Source of the DNA: an uncultured Prevotellaceae bacterium
Lineage (GTDB): Bacteria; Bacteroidota; Bacteroidia; Bacteroidales; Bacteroidaceae
NCBI GenBank assembly: GCA_946540735.1
Contig: CAMNIN010000013.1
Span: 1 to 64,000 of the forward strand
Length of the DNA: 64,000 nucleotides
Direction: 5' to 3'
Shown here: positions 48,001 through 55,322 of the stretch, piece by piece
Position numbering within the stretch: position 1 is the first letter of the stretch
Layout of the letters: every line of letters begins with the position of its first letter
Made by a program: the position numbers and the translations under genes
Notes under the pieces: generated by a model
What the model was told of the DNA's origin: nothing
The model's input: the letters and a program-made list of their open reading frames with translations, nothing else
Database searches by the model: none

Positions 48001-48398
48001 ACGGCTTCCTGGTCGACAGTGGCCACAGAACCCGAGATGTCGCTCTTTTTCATGGTACCATAACCGATCACCACCACGTCGTCGAGGGTGGCCTGGTCTT
48101 CTGCTAAAACGATGTTGAGGAAGGATCTTCCGTTCACACCGACGGTCTGTGTCTCATAACCGACATAGGAGACGGTCAGTGAGGCATTAGAGGCCGCTTG
48201 GATGTTGAACTGTCCATCAATGTCGGTCACTGTGCCGGCGTTGGTTCCGACTACACGCACTGTGGCTCCGATGATGGGTTCGCCATTCTTGTCGCTTACC
48301 GTTCCTTTGATGTTGCTTTGAGCTGACATTCCCAAGGGGAACAGGCAAAGCAGGAACAGCATAATCAACGACATTTTCGTCAATTTTGTAATGCTCAT
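45042..48398 (-). CDS. susC: SusC/RagA TonB-dependent outer-membrane transporter
   Basis: A 1118-residue protein: signal peptide (LFPLGMSAQ), carboxypeptidase-like beta-sandwich domain (IKGTVSDKNGEPIIGATVRVVGTNAGTVTDIDGQF), TonB box region (LDDVVVIGYGTMKKSDISG), plug (ALQGSAAGVMVSQQDGSPDGKAAIRIRGVGTIN; PSDIERIEILKDASATAIYGS) and a 22-strand barrel to the final NVTF. With SusD it imports oligosaccharides using TonB energy. The -7 box TACATTTG (48470-48477) lacks a clear -33, as expected for a promoter needing activation by the hybrid regulator downstream. Confidence 0.96.
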   Translation of the reverse strand: MSITKLTKMSLIMLFLLCLFPLGMSAQSNIKGTVSDKNGEPIIGATVRVVGTNAGTVTDIDGQFNIQAASNASLTVSYVGYETQTVGVNGRSFLNIVLAEDQATLDDVVVIGYGTMKKSDISGSVATVDQEAVMKRMPTNVAMALQGSAAGVMVSQQDGSPDGKAAIRIRGVGTINGDASPLYVVDGVQVGTSADFVNPSDIERIEILKDASATAIYGSAGANGVVMITTKHGQAGHTNINVTADWGLQTLPYTLDVMSLATYTDAIREAKANQGGMFINQVWDKRFDGKRKEIDWQKEMTRPALRQQYGISLNGGNEKTQYNMSFGYNDINGLVINSDYQRFTTRANITSKISKFLQIGGDINYTHSESHGSNMALGNNQNMSSLRDFASLTPTLDYVYENDINNTAKLPNDGLINVNLKNSDGTYGTGAQITANGWEGNTSIGSNPYASQMENGDRARNGYDRIQTTAFVDVFFLDTKNHKLDLKSQGTFTYWGNNSSDFTGGRHRFNYINGELTEIPLNSDQTYAFSLNNSNGYSLGIQTYLTYNLNYDIHNLTLMAGNEVSKSWGQWVNSSSRDFVSVYNRSINLTQDINSKGTGGAYNADVHNISYFARGSYSLMDRYIVTATIRKDGSSNFSKGNRWGTFPSVAGAWRISEEPFMKDISFVNNLKLRLGWGQTGNAGGVTGMAVIAQSLDAAYKTYPLNGSSGAWGNGARDIGFFMPLKDANLKWETTEMTNIGIDFAFLNDWDITLDYFIKNTKDLLLWRQLRPSAGDPQVYTNYGEIQNKGFEFAVGYHKRINKDFGLNVRLTGSTLSNKVKKMGDPLYNTASANNGAGAYDGSQVGAIDGNGYWNNHSICIEGEAVGSYFGYVTDGIIKDEQDLEAYRDYLWGRSKETNPDGSPKWVGGGDAESKVDTDHPLSVGDMKFKDLNGDHTIDKNDRKILGNGFPALNFGLNVGATYKDWDFNLYMYGVLGQDILSYSAMKMNSMGQFDDQTVPNILKEAYKNAFRNGSGSLPRLTILDPNRNYRVSDMWVKNGDFLRIANLQVGYTLPRHIANMLSIQKARVYVGVNNLLTISGYNKYGDPECGIGSVLYTGLDTGRYPQPRTFMAGVNVTF

Positions 48399-48573
48399 AG
48401 AGATTTTTTTTAGTTGATAAATATTAATTAGGTAAAAAGTTATTCTTTCATCGTAATTACAATTCGGTGCAAATGTAAAAAATATTAATAAGATGCTCTT
48501 TCCTCTCTTGTTTCAAAAACTTTATTTTTTGTGTCAAGCCTTCAGTTTTTGCTATTTTGTTGCGAGCGTGATA

Positions 48574-48602
48574 CAAAAAGACCGCCTTTGGAGCGGTCTT
48601 TG
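48574..48602 (-). terminator. Intrinsic terminator of the hybrid sensor gene
   Basis: On the minus strand, AAGACCGC and GCGGTCTT form the stem with loop TCCAAAG, followed by TTTTTG. Confidence 0.85.
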
Positions 48603-48621
48603 AGGCTTGTTTCATGACGTG

Positions 48622-51600
48622 TCAGACTTGTTTGTTTTCATTGCTCTTCGCCGCATATTCCGACGGCGACATGCCGTATTGCCGCTTGAAGATGGTGGAG
48701 AAATGCGACTGGTTGGTGAAACCGACGGTATAGGCCACCTGGGTGAGGTTGAGCTTGTTTTCGCGGATAAGCCTGGCGGCCTGCTCCAAGCGGATGTTGC
48801 GGATGAAGTCGCTGGTTGATACTCCTGTGATCTCTTTCATCTTGCGGTGAAGTTGCGCACGGCTGATGCCAACGTCGGAAGCGAGTTTCTCGACATTGAA
48901 ATCCGAATCGGATAGGTTCTCGTTGACCGATTTCATGATGCGCTCCATGAGTTGCTCGTTGTTGCCTTTCACCTCCAGGTCTTCAAATCGGTCTTTCTGG
49001 GCTAGTGCTCCTGAGAATTTTCCTCGCAGCCGGCGCACGTTCTCGATGAGTTTCTCTATGTTCACGTGCAGCTCCTCCATCTGGAACGGCTTCGACAGGA
49101 AGGCGTCGGCTCCTTCTCTCAATCCCTCCAGACGGTCGCTTACCTCTGCTTTGGAGGTGAGCAGGATCACTGGGATGTGGCTCACCAGGGTGTTGCTCTT
49201 GATATGCTTGAGGAGTGAGATGCCATCCATCTCGGGCATGATGACATCGGATACCACGAGGTCGTATTTGCCTGTCAGAAGTGCGTCAAGAGCCGACTTC
49301 CCGTCCTGGAAGGTGTCGATGTGGTACCATTGGTTCAGTTCTGCTTTGATATAGGCGGTGAGTTCATGGTCATCGTCCACAACCATGATTCTCTGGTTGG
49401 TGCTGGCTTTCTTGGCTTGGGTGTCGTCGGTGGGCTGCTTTTCTTCTTCTATCTCGATTTCCTCGGGTTTCAGGTGCTTGTTGCCGAGTGGCAGTTGCAC
49501 TTCCAGGCAGGCTCCTGTCTGACCGTCGGTGCGGTTATAGGCTTTGATGGTGCCGCCATGAAGTCCGACGATGGCTTTGCTGATGTTTAGCCCGATGCCG
49601 GAGCCCTCGATGTGGGCATGCAGGGAGTTGACTCCTTGGTAGAACCGTTCGAAGAGCCGGCTGGTTTCTTCCTCCTTGAATCCGTTGCCGCTGTCAATCA
49701 CTTTGATCACCGCATGGGTGTCGGTCTGGGTGAGGATGATGCTGATCTCACCGTTTTCTTTCACGTATTTGAAAGCGTTGGAGAGCAGGTTGGAGATCAC
49801 TTTGTCGAAATTGGTGCGGTCGATCCACACCATCATTTTCGGCATGGCGTGTTCGAAGGTGTAATGGATGCCACGCTGTTCGGCGTTAAACTGAAAGAGG
49901 GTCTTGATACCGGTGATGAAAGCCACGAGGTCGGTCTCCCTGCAGTGGAGGTGCATCATGTTCTTGTCGATCTTCCGCTCATCGAGTATCTGGTTGACAA
50001 GCAGGAGCAGGCGTTGGGCGTTCCTGTCGATGGTGTTGATGTATTTCTGGCTCTCCGGGTCCTTGGCGGATTGCCTGAGCTTCTTCAGCGGACCGAGTAT
50101 GAGGGTCAGCGGCGAGCGGATGTCGTGGGTGGCATTGATGAGGAAGCGCATCTTCTCTTCTTCCGCTTCTTGTGTGCGCTTGCGCTCTGAGAAATGATAG
50201 ATGGCATAGGCGATGGCCAGAAGGAGCAGCAGGTAGAGGATGTAGGCCCATGGACTGGAATACCAGGGGTGGTCGACGATGATGGTGTAGGATCTCACCT
50301 TTTCCGACATCACGCCGTTGTTCTCTGCCTTGATTTCAATGACATACTTCCCTGGCTTCTGCTTGTTGAAGGTGATGGCATTGACGCCTTCCTCGGTAGA
50401 GGCCCATGCGCCGCCATTGACACGATAGAAAAAGCGGATGTGGTCGGTGTCCTTGAAACTGAGCAGCGAGAACTCCATGGTGAACGTATTGTCCTTGTAG
50501 GGGATGTGGATGTTGTCGCTCCAGAAATATACCCGGCTTCCCTCTACGGTCAGATTGGTGAGATAGACTTCGCCCGGAGGTTGCGACTTGATGGTCACAT
50601 GGTCAGGATTGAACGTGGTGAAGCCTTCTTCTGTTCCAAAAGCGATGAAATCATCTCCGTTGTAGAGGAACGCGCCTTGCAGGTATTCCTGAGACGATAG
50701 GCCGTCGCCGTAGATATAGCTGGTGAACTGCTGATTGGCGGGGTCGTATTGCCAGATGCCTTTGGCGGTGCTGATCCACAGACGTGATTTCCTGTCGCAG
50801 ACGATACTGCAGATGAGCAGGTCGTCGAGTGCATCGGAATGGGGAAATGGCTTGAGGGTCTTCTTCGAACGGTCGAAGAGGTAGAGGCCTTCTTCGGTGC
50901 CTACGACGATGTTGCCGTCGCTGTTCTCGCACAGGGCATTCACTTGATGGCGGCGCAGGAGATCCTGCTTGCCGTAGTGCTCGAAGTCCAGTGTCGCGGG
51001 ATCCAGACAGTTGAGACCATCGGTCGTGCCGATCCACAGCAGTCCTTTGCTGTCATACATCAGACTGCGTATCCAGGCATTGAAGAGACTGCCGCGGTTG
51101 TAGACCTGATTCATCTCGATGGTCTTCAACTCCCTTGTCACCTTATTATATATATAAAGTCCTTTGGAATAGACAGAGAGAAACAGATGGTCCTTGCCGT
51201 CATCGGCCATGCAGAAGATCTCGCCTCCTTCCACATCGAGCACTTTTGCCGAGGCTCCCGTCGTGTAGTCATAACTGTAGAGCGACTGCGAGGTGGTGAC
51301 CCAATAAGAGCCTTGCTTGTCGCGGTAGATGCTATAAGTGCCACTGGGAGATGGTGGCTGACTGGTAATACCTCCCCAGCGGTTGAAACGGTAGATGCCG
51401 TCGTTGGGAACGGCACAGAGCACTCCGCCGTCGTTGGCTGGCACGATGGAAGAGACGCCCGACCCGATGGAGTGGTTCTGGCCAGAGATGCTCCAGTTGC
51501 TGAATGAGGGCTGCCGCTGGTTCATCAGGAAGAGACCTTTCTTATAACAACTGATCCATAGGTTGTGGGAACGGTCCTCCATGATGTCGTTGATGGAGGA

Positions 51601-52521
51601 GGTGACCAGGCTGAATCCGTCCGCATTCTCGTTGCCCAACTGCACAAGCTGTTTGCCACCGTTCCAGTTGCGCAGGATGCCGTTGTCGGTGGTGCCCACA
51701 TAGAGGTTGCCTGAATGGTCGACCATGGCGCAATTGATGATGGCTTGCCCGTTGAAGACTGTCATTTCGAATTGGGCGTCGCTGATCTTCTCCGTGTCGT
51801 AGTCGTAGAACAGAAAACCTTGCTTGCAGGCGATCAGCATACGGTGCCTGTCGTAGGGGATGAATTTCACGGGAGCGCCGAAGGGTGATGTGTAGTCCTT
51901 GATCTGCACTTTCCCTCCCACTATGCGGTATCGGGTGAATACAGGGCTGTAATCGAGCCGCCATAGGTTTCCATGCTCATCTTCCAGGATTTGGCGGAAA
52001 TAACTGTCGGATGGTCGTTTCGAATATAATGGGTGTGGGCGGAAGGACATCCCTTTCTCATCCAACTTGAATATGCCATAACCGGATGTGCCGACGAGAA
52101 TGTCGCCGTTTTTCATCTCGATGATGGAATAGATACGGGGCTTGATGTCTCGTGGATCCCGAAAGGGATATCTGAGGAAATGACCTGTCTCATATTCATA
52201 GCGGGAAATGCCATTGGAGGTTCCTACCCAGAGCCTTCCCTTGCTGTCGACCAGCAGGCTGCAGGTGATATTGTCTTCTATGGAGGTGGTGTCGTTGCGG
52301 TCGTGATGGAAATGGGTGAAGCGGTATCCATCAAACATGCTAAGTCCGTAGTCGGTGGCGATCCAGATATATCCGTAACGGTCTTGTATGGCGCAATTAA
52401 CAAGACTGCTGGGGAGCTTGTCGGATCTGAAAAGTTCACCGTTGTCGACGGCATGAGCCATCCATGTCGTGCACGCACATAGAATAAGGCATAGAAATAT
52501 CTTGTATGTCTCGTTTTTCAT
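48622..52521 (-). CDS. Hybrid two-component regulator (sensor kinase, receiver, AraC-type DNA binding)
   Basis: A 1299-residue single-chain regulator. Order: signal peptide, two seven-bladed periplasmic propellers to about 680 (repeats like GYIWIATDYGLSMFDG and GRLWVGTSNGISRY), Y_Y_Y domain, membrane helix near 770 (ILYLLLLLAIAYAIYHF), HisKA with phospho-acceptor His in THDIRSPL, HATPase (NLLSNAFKYVKENGEI; GSGIGLNISKAI), receiver (VVDDD; phosphorylated Asp in VSDVIMP; conserved Lys in LSKPF), and an AraC-type helix-turn-helix pair at the C terminus (AYTVGFTNQSHFSTIFKRQYG). It probably senses a breakdown product of the glycan and activates susC. Its own promoter is at 52594-52624. Confidence 0.96.
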   Translation of the reverse strand: MKNETYKIFLCLILCACTTWMAHAVDNGELFRSDKLPSSLVNCAIQDRYGYIWIATDYGLSMFDGYRFTHFHHDRNDTTSIEDNITCSLLVDSKGRLWVGTSNGISRYEYETGHFLRYPFRDPRDIKPRIYSIIEMKNGDILVGTSGYGIFKLDEKGMSFRPHPLYSKRPSDSYFRQILEDEHGNLWRLDYSPVFTRYRIVGGKVQIKDYTSPFGAPVKFIPYDRHRMLIACKQGFLFYDYDTEKISDAQFEMTVFNGQAIINCAMVDHSGNLYVGTTDNGILRNWNGGKQLVQLGNENADGFSLVTSSINDIMEDRSHNLWISCYKKGLFLMNQRQPSFSNWSISGQNHSIGSGVSSIVPANDGGVLCAVPNDGIYRFNRWGGITSQPPSPSGTYSIYRDKQGSYWVTTSQSLYSYDYTTGASAKVLDVEGGEIFCMADDGKDHLFLSVYSKGLYIYNKVTRELKTIEMNQVYNRGSLFNAWIRSLMYDSKGLLWIGTTDGLNCLDPATLDFEHYGKQDLLRRHQVNALCENSDGNIVVGTEEGLYLFDRSKKTLKPFPHSDALDDLLICSIVCDRKSRLWISTAKGIWQYDPANQQFTSYIYGDGLSSQEYLQGAFLYNGDDFIAFGTEEGFTTFNPDHVTIKSQPPGEVYLTNLTVEGSRVYFWSDNIHIPYKDNTFTMEFSLLSFKDTDHIRFFYRVNGGAWASTEEGVNAITFNKQKPGKYVIEIKAENNGVMSEKVRSYTIIVDHPWYSSPWAYILYLLLLLAIAYAIYHFSERKRTQEAEEEKMRFLINATHDIRSPLTLILGPLKKLRQSAKDPESQKYINTIDRNAQRLLLLVNQILDERKIDKNMMHLHCRETDLVAFITGIKTLFQFNAEQRGIHYTFEHAMPKMMVWIDRTNFDKVISNLLSNAFKYVKENGEISIILTQTDTHAVIKVIDSGNGFKEEETSRLFERFYQGVNSLHAHIEGSGIGLNISKAIVGLHGGTIKAYNRTDGQTGACLEVQLPLGNKHLKPEEIEIEEEKQPTDDTQAKKASTNQRIMVVDDDHELTAYIKAELNQWYHIDTFQDGKSALDALLTGKYDLVVSDVIMPEMDGISLLKHIKSNTLVSHIPVILLTSKAEVSDRLEGLREGADAFLSKPFQMEELHVNIEKLIENVRRLRGKFSGALAQKDRFEDLEVKGNNEQLMERIMKSVNENLSDSDFNVEKLASDVGISRAQLHRKMKEITGVSTSDFIRNIRLEQAARLIRENKLNLTQVAYTVGFTNQSHFSTIFKRQYGMSPSEYAAKSNENKQV

Positions 52522-52593
52522 GAAAATGAGTAATAATCACTTGACAGGTTTAAAGATAAATCTGACGTTAAATCATCTAGCTTATTTAAAAGG

Positions 52594-52624
52594 CAAAGTT
52601 AGCCATTCTTTGCGTTTCGTCCAA
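52594..52624 (-). promoter_or_regulatory. Promoter of the hybrid regulator
   Basis: On the minus strand, TTTG (52621-52624), a 20-bp spacer and TAACTTTG (52594-52601), a full consensus match. Confidence 0.82.
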
Positions 52625-52667
52625 ATTTTTCCTTCTTTTTTTTGTCTGGATGAAAAGCTATTGTTGA

Positions 52668-52695
52668 CAAAAGAGGACATCGATGTCCTCTTTTG
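52668..52695. terminator. 28-nt perfect palindrome, bidirectional terminator
   Basis: CAAAAGAGGACATC and its reverse complement adjoin with no spacer. The T-rich flank suits termination of the GH5 gene on the minus strand. It lies between the GH5 stop and the start of the regulator. Confidence 0.7.
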
Positions 52696-52738
52696 CCGTA
52701 AACCTTAGGTTTCTCAAAAGCTCGTTTTTCGCGCTTCT

Positions 52739-54130
52739 TCATCGTCTGATGAATTTCCTGCCATTCTGGATGTAGATGCCTCTTTGCAGATTGGTGGGGT
52801 CGACGCGGCGTCCTTGCAGGTCGTATGTATGGCCATCGACAGCTTTGGGGAAAGTGGGCAATGTGACTTTCGCGGTCTCAAGGCCTTCCTTGATGCCGTC
52901 CATCATATAGGGGTTGTAGATGGAGCGGTGTGATCTGTCGATGATGGTCATCGGGGTCTGGTCGGCTGTCCGCGGTTCGGCAGGGCACCAGTTGGTGTCC
53001 CAGGCGAAGGGGACGATGCCGTTGGGCAGGCATGTCTCAACCATGTATTTGTAGTAGGCTTTGATCGAGGCATTGTGCTTTTCCTGACTTTCGTTGGCTC
53101 CCGAGATGGCGCGCCAGATGACACCAAACTCGCCGTTGATCACGGGGACGCCTTTGTCCACAAATTTGCTCTTGAGTTTCTGGGCCTGCTTCTTCATGTC
53201 ATTCTCCTCGCCATAGGTGGCGTTGTGCTTTGAGCCGCTCACATGGTTGCCGCTGCCCCAGTAGTAGAAGCAGTTGCCCCACGACTCGTCCTGCGTCATC
53301 CCCCAGAAATTCCAGGGATAGTAGAAATGGATCTCCACACAGAGGCGGTCGGGGGTGGGGTCTTGCAATTGGGTGATGTCGAAATAGGAGTAGGTCTTGT
53401 CAATGTCGGTGCTCGGACCTTGCACGATGAGCACACGGCGGGTGTTGTTGCCGCCAGTCGCTCTCACAGCATCGATAAACACTTGCTCGTATTCGATGAG
53501 GTTATTGGTGGCCGACTGGTTCTCCGCATTGGGCTCGTTGAGTCCGGCGAAGAGCAGGTGCTCGTCATAATCCTTGAAGGCTTCGGCGATCTGGGTCCAA
53601 AGGATGTTGAGCTTCTGTTTGTTGGTCTCCTTGGCATTGCCGGTGTCGGTGATGTGCTGTTCCAGCCAACCACCGTCATAGTGGTCATTGAGGATGACGT
53701 AGAGCCCTTCATCCACACAGTAGTCGACGACCTCTTTCACCCTGTCGATCCAGGCCGGGTCGATGGTGCATGTCGTGGCATCGGTGATATGACCGCATCG
53801 CCAGTTGCAGGGGATGCGGATGCTGCTGAAGCCTTGTTGTTTCACATATTGGATGATCTCACGGGTGGTCTTGGTGCCTTGCCAGTGCGTCTCGGTGCCG
53901 GTGCCGTAGTTCTCGTCGATGGGGGCTTTGGAGGTGCGCCAGTTGATGCCTTCCATGGTGTTGCCGAGGTTCCAGCCGACGCCCATCTTCTGTGCGATTT
54001 CCATCGCTGTCTGGTCCAGACCAGTGTTCTGTGCGGTGGCTTCAGTGCTGAGAAGCAGTGTGGCGGCAAAGGTGATGAGGAAAAAGCGCACAGAGGCTGT
54101 GTGCATCCAAGTGAAATTCTTGTTGTTCAT
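52739..54130 (-). CDS. GH5-family secreted endo-beta-glycanase
   Basis: The track runs to 54316, but ATG 54130 (MNNKNFTWMHTASVRFFLITFAATLLL) gives a proper signal peptide and 463 residues. It is a GH5 TIM barrel: VGWNLGNTMEG, IRIPCNWRCGH, ILNDHYDGGW, acid/base Glu in AGLNEPN, HFYYPWNF, and nucleophile Glu in INGEFGV. The last 30 residues (YDLQGRRVDPTNLQRGIYIQNGRKFIRR) form a sorting tail like that of the 8212 gene. The substrate may be glucan, xyloglucan or mannan; GH5 is too broad to decide. TAAATTTG at 54214-54221 is the -7 box. It is part of the PUL with the regulator and susCD, all on the minus strand. Confidence 0.92.
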   Translation of the reverse strand: MNNKNFTWMHTASVRFFLITFAATLLLSTEATAQNTGLDQTAMEIAQKMGVGWNLGNTMEGINWRTSKAPIDENYGTGTETHWQGTKTTREIIQYVKQQGFSSIRIPCNWRCGHITDATTCTIDPAWIDRVKEVVDYCVDEGLYVILNDHYDGGWLEQHITDTGNAKETNKQKLNILWTQIAEAFKDYDEHLLFAGLNEPNAENQSATNNLIEYEQVFIDAVRATGGNNTRRVLIVQGPSTDIDKTYSYFDITQLQDPTPDRLCVEIHFYYPWNFWGMTQDESWGNCFYYWGSGNHVSGSKHNATYGEENDMKKQAQKLKSKFVDKGVPVINGEFGVIWRAISGANESQEKHNASIKAYYKYMVETCLPNGIVPFAWDTNWCPAEPRTADQTPMTIIDRSHRSIYNPYMMDGIKEGLETAKVTLPTFPKAVDGHTYDLQGRRVDPTNLQRGIYIQNGRKFIRR

Positions 54131-54382
54131 GGTCGTCTCACGTATTTCTGAAATGTTTCGAATGTCAGTGGCAATCCTGGATGAAGCTGGCGTATGGATT
54201 GCTGTTGCGTTGGCAAATTTAGTAAAAAATAATGGAATCCTAACAAAAAAGGATGCCAAGTTTGCAAAAGATCTCTTTTTATTGCCGAATGGATCATTGG
54301 CGGCGATGTTGCACATCCGTTGATGCTGGTATGGCTGGCCATTCCCGTCATAGGGCTTCTTTCCTTCAATTCGACATTTTTA
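54131..54382. other. Divergent intergenic gap between GH5 and hsp20, left part
   Basis: This part carries the GH5 leader and its promoter on the minus strand (TAAATTTG at 54214-54221, with TTTTG at 54244-54247). No other feature is supported left of the dyad at 54372; the track ORFs here are shadows. Confidence 0.5.
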
Positions 54383-54395
54383 TGACAAAATGTCA
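54372..54395. promoter_or_regulatory. Dyad-symmetric element upstream of the sigma-54-like promoter
   Basis: GACATTTT and AAAATGTC are perfect 8-bp arms around a 6-nt centre; TGACAAAATGTCA (54383-54395) is a second, nested dyad. It lies 13 bp before the -24 element, close for an enhancer site. Confidence 0.55.
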
Positions 54396-54407
54396 CTTCA
54401 AGCGCAA

Positions 54408-54423
54408 TGGCACACTTGTTGCA
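54408..54423 (+). promoter_or_regulatory. Sigma-54-type (-24/-12) promoter of hsp20
   Basis: TGGCACACTTGTTGCA places TGGCAC and TTGCA in the exact register of the RpoN consensus (GG and GC 10 nt apart). No good TAnnTTTG box precedes hsp20. The predicted leader is about 145 nt. Neither rpoN nor an enhancer-binding protein gene is in the window. Confidence 0.65.
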
Positions 54424-54565
54424 TCAAACAGGGTGAAAGCTGCGAGTAAGCGAGAGCCATAAGGGCTTGCTCTTCAATGGCCGAGCGAAAGCAGTTCCGG
54501 CTGAAAGCTAATGCCAAGGACAATACCAAGGCATTCAAACAAAAACGTATAACTAAAATACAATT

Positions 54566-54572
54566 AGGAGGT
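54566..54572 (+). promoter_or_regulatory. Strong Shine-Dalgarno before hsp20
   Basis: AGGAGGT, 7 nt from the ATG. Other genes in the window lack such a site. Confidence 0.8.
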
Positions 54573-54579
54573 AAAGATT

Positions 54580-55008
54580 ATGTTGACAAGTTTGATGAGA
54601 ACAAATGGTTGGTTACCGACAATGTTCGAAGATTTCTTTAACACTGATTTTATGCCTCGCGCCAACACAACGGCACCCGCAGTCAATGTCAAGGAAGACG
54701 AGAAATCGTATGTCATGGAGCTTGCTGCTCCTGGCATCAAGAAAGAATATTGCCGCGTAAGCATCAACGACGAGGGCAACCTCACCATCGCCATTGAGAA
54801 CAAGCAGGAGCACAAGCATGAGGACAAGCACCACCACTACTTGCGCCGCGAGTTCAGCTACTCGAACTACGAGCAGAACTACACGCTGCCCGATGATGTG
54901 GTGAAAGACAAGATCTCAGCCAAGGTGGAGAATGGCATCCTGACTATCACCCTGCCGAAAGAGGAGAAAGAGCAGAAGAAGCTGGCCAAGGCCATCGAGG
55001 TATCATAA
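54580..55008 (+). CDS. Small heat-shock protein (Hsp20/alpha-crystallin family)
   Basis: A 142-residue protein with an alpha-crystallin domain at about residues 35-130: APAVNVKEDEKSYVMELAAPGIKKEY, the basic HKHEDKHHHYLRREFSYSNYEQNYTLPDDV stretch and ENGILTITLPKEEKE, with the C-terminal extension reduced to KKLAKAIEVS. Such proteins form oligomers that hold unfolding proteins under heat or other stress. A strong Shine-Dalgarno AGGAGGT sits 7 nt before the ATG (54566-54572), which is rare in this phylum and suggests high translation. A terminator follows at 55031. Confidence 0.93.
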   Translation: MLTSLMRTNGWLPTMFEDFFNTDFMPRANTTAPAVNVKEDEKSYVMELAAPGIKKEYCRVSINDEGNLTIAIENKQEHKHEDKHHHYLRREFSYSNYEQNYTLPDDVVKDKISAKVENGILTITLPKEEKEQKKLAKAIEVS

Positions 55009-55030
55009 GGCCAACGTCAGAATAAACGCA

Positions 55031-55068
55031 AAAGGGAGCTACTCCGATAGGGGGCTGCTCCCTTTATT
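55031..55068 (+). terminator. Intrinsic terminator of hsp20
   Basis: AAAGGGAGC and GCTCCCTTT pair perfectly, followed by ATTTG. Confidence 0.85.
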
Positions 55069-55176
55069 TGTAAAATAATGAAGCATCTCATGTCATTTAC
55101 CTCAACTTTTACAGTAGCAAAAAGGGGTGTAAAAATTGCAAGCCATTGAAAACCAACGACTTGTAAATTTGCTATG

Positions 55177-55258
55177 TGCGCCTGAAAGGACTCGAACCTT
55201 CACGTCGTAAGACACTAGATCCTAAGTCTAGCGCGTCTGCCAATTCCGCCACAAGCGC
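55177..55258 (-). tRNA. tRNA-Leu (anticodon TAG)
   Basis: On the minus strand the acceptor GCGCTTG pairs with CAGGCGC, the anticodon stem CTAGA/TCTAG encloses loop CTTAGGA (anticodon TAG), and a long variable arm marks it as class II. The T-arm has GGTTCGAGTCC. CCA is not encoded. Confidence 0.95.
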
Positions 55259-55277
55259 TTTTTGAATCCGAGTGGTG

Positions 55278-55308
55278 CAAAATTACAAAAAAAATCCGAA
55301 CCGCCAAA
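55278..55308 (-). promoter_or_regulatory. Promoter of tRNA-Leu
   Basis: On the minus strand, TTTG (55305-55308), a 19-bp spacer and TAATTTTG (55278-55285), a full consensus match just upstream of the tRNA. Confidence 0.8.
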
Positions 55309-55322
55309 TTTCTGTGTCGTTT

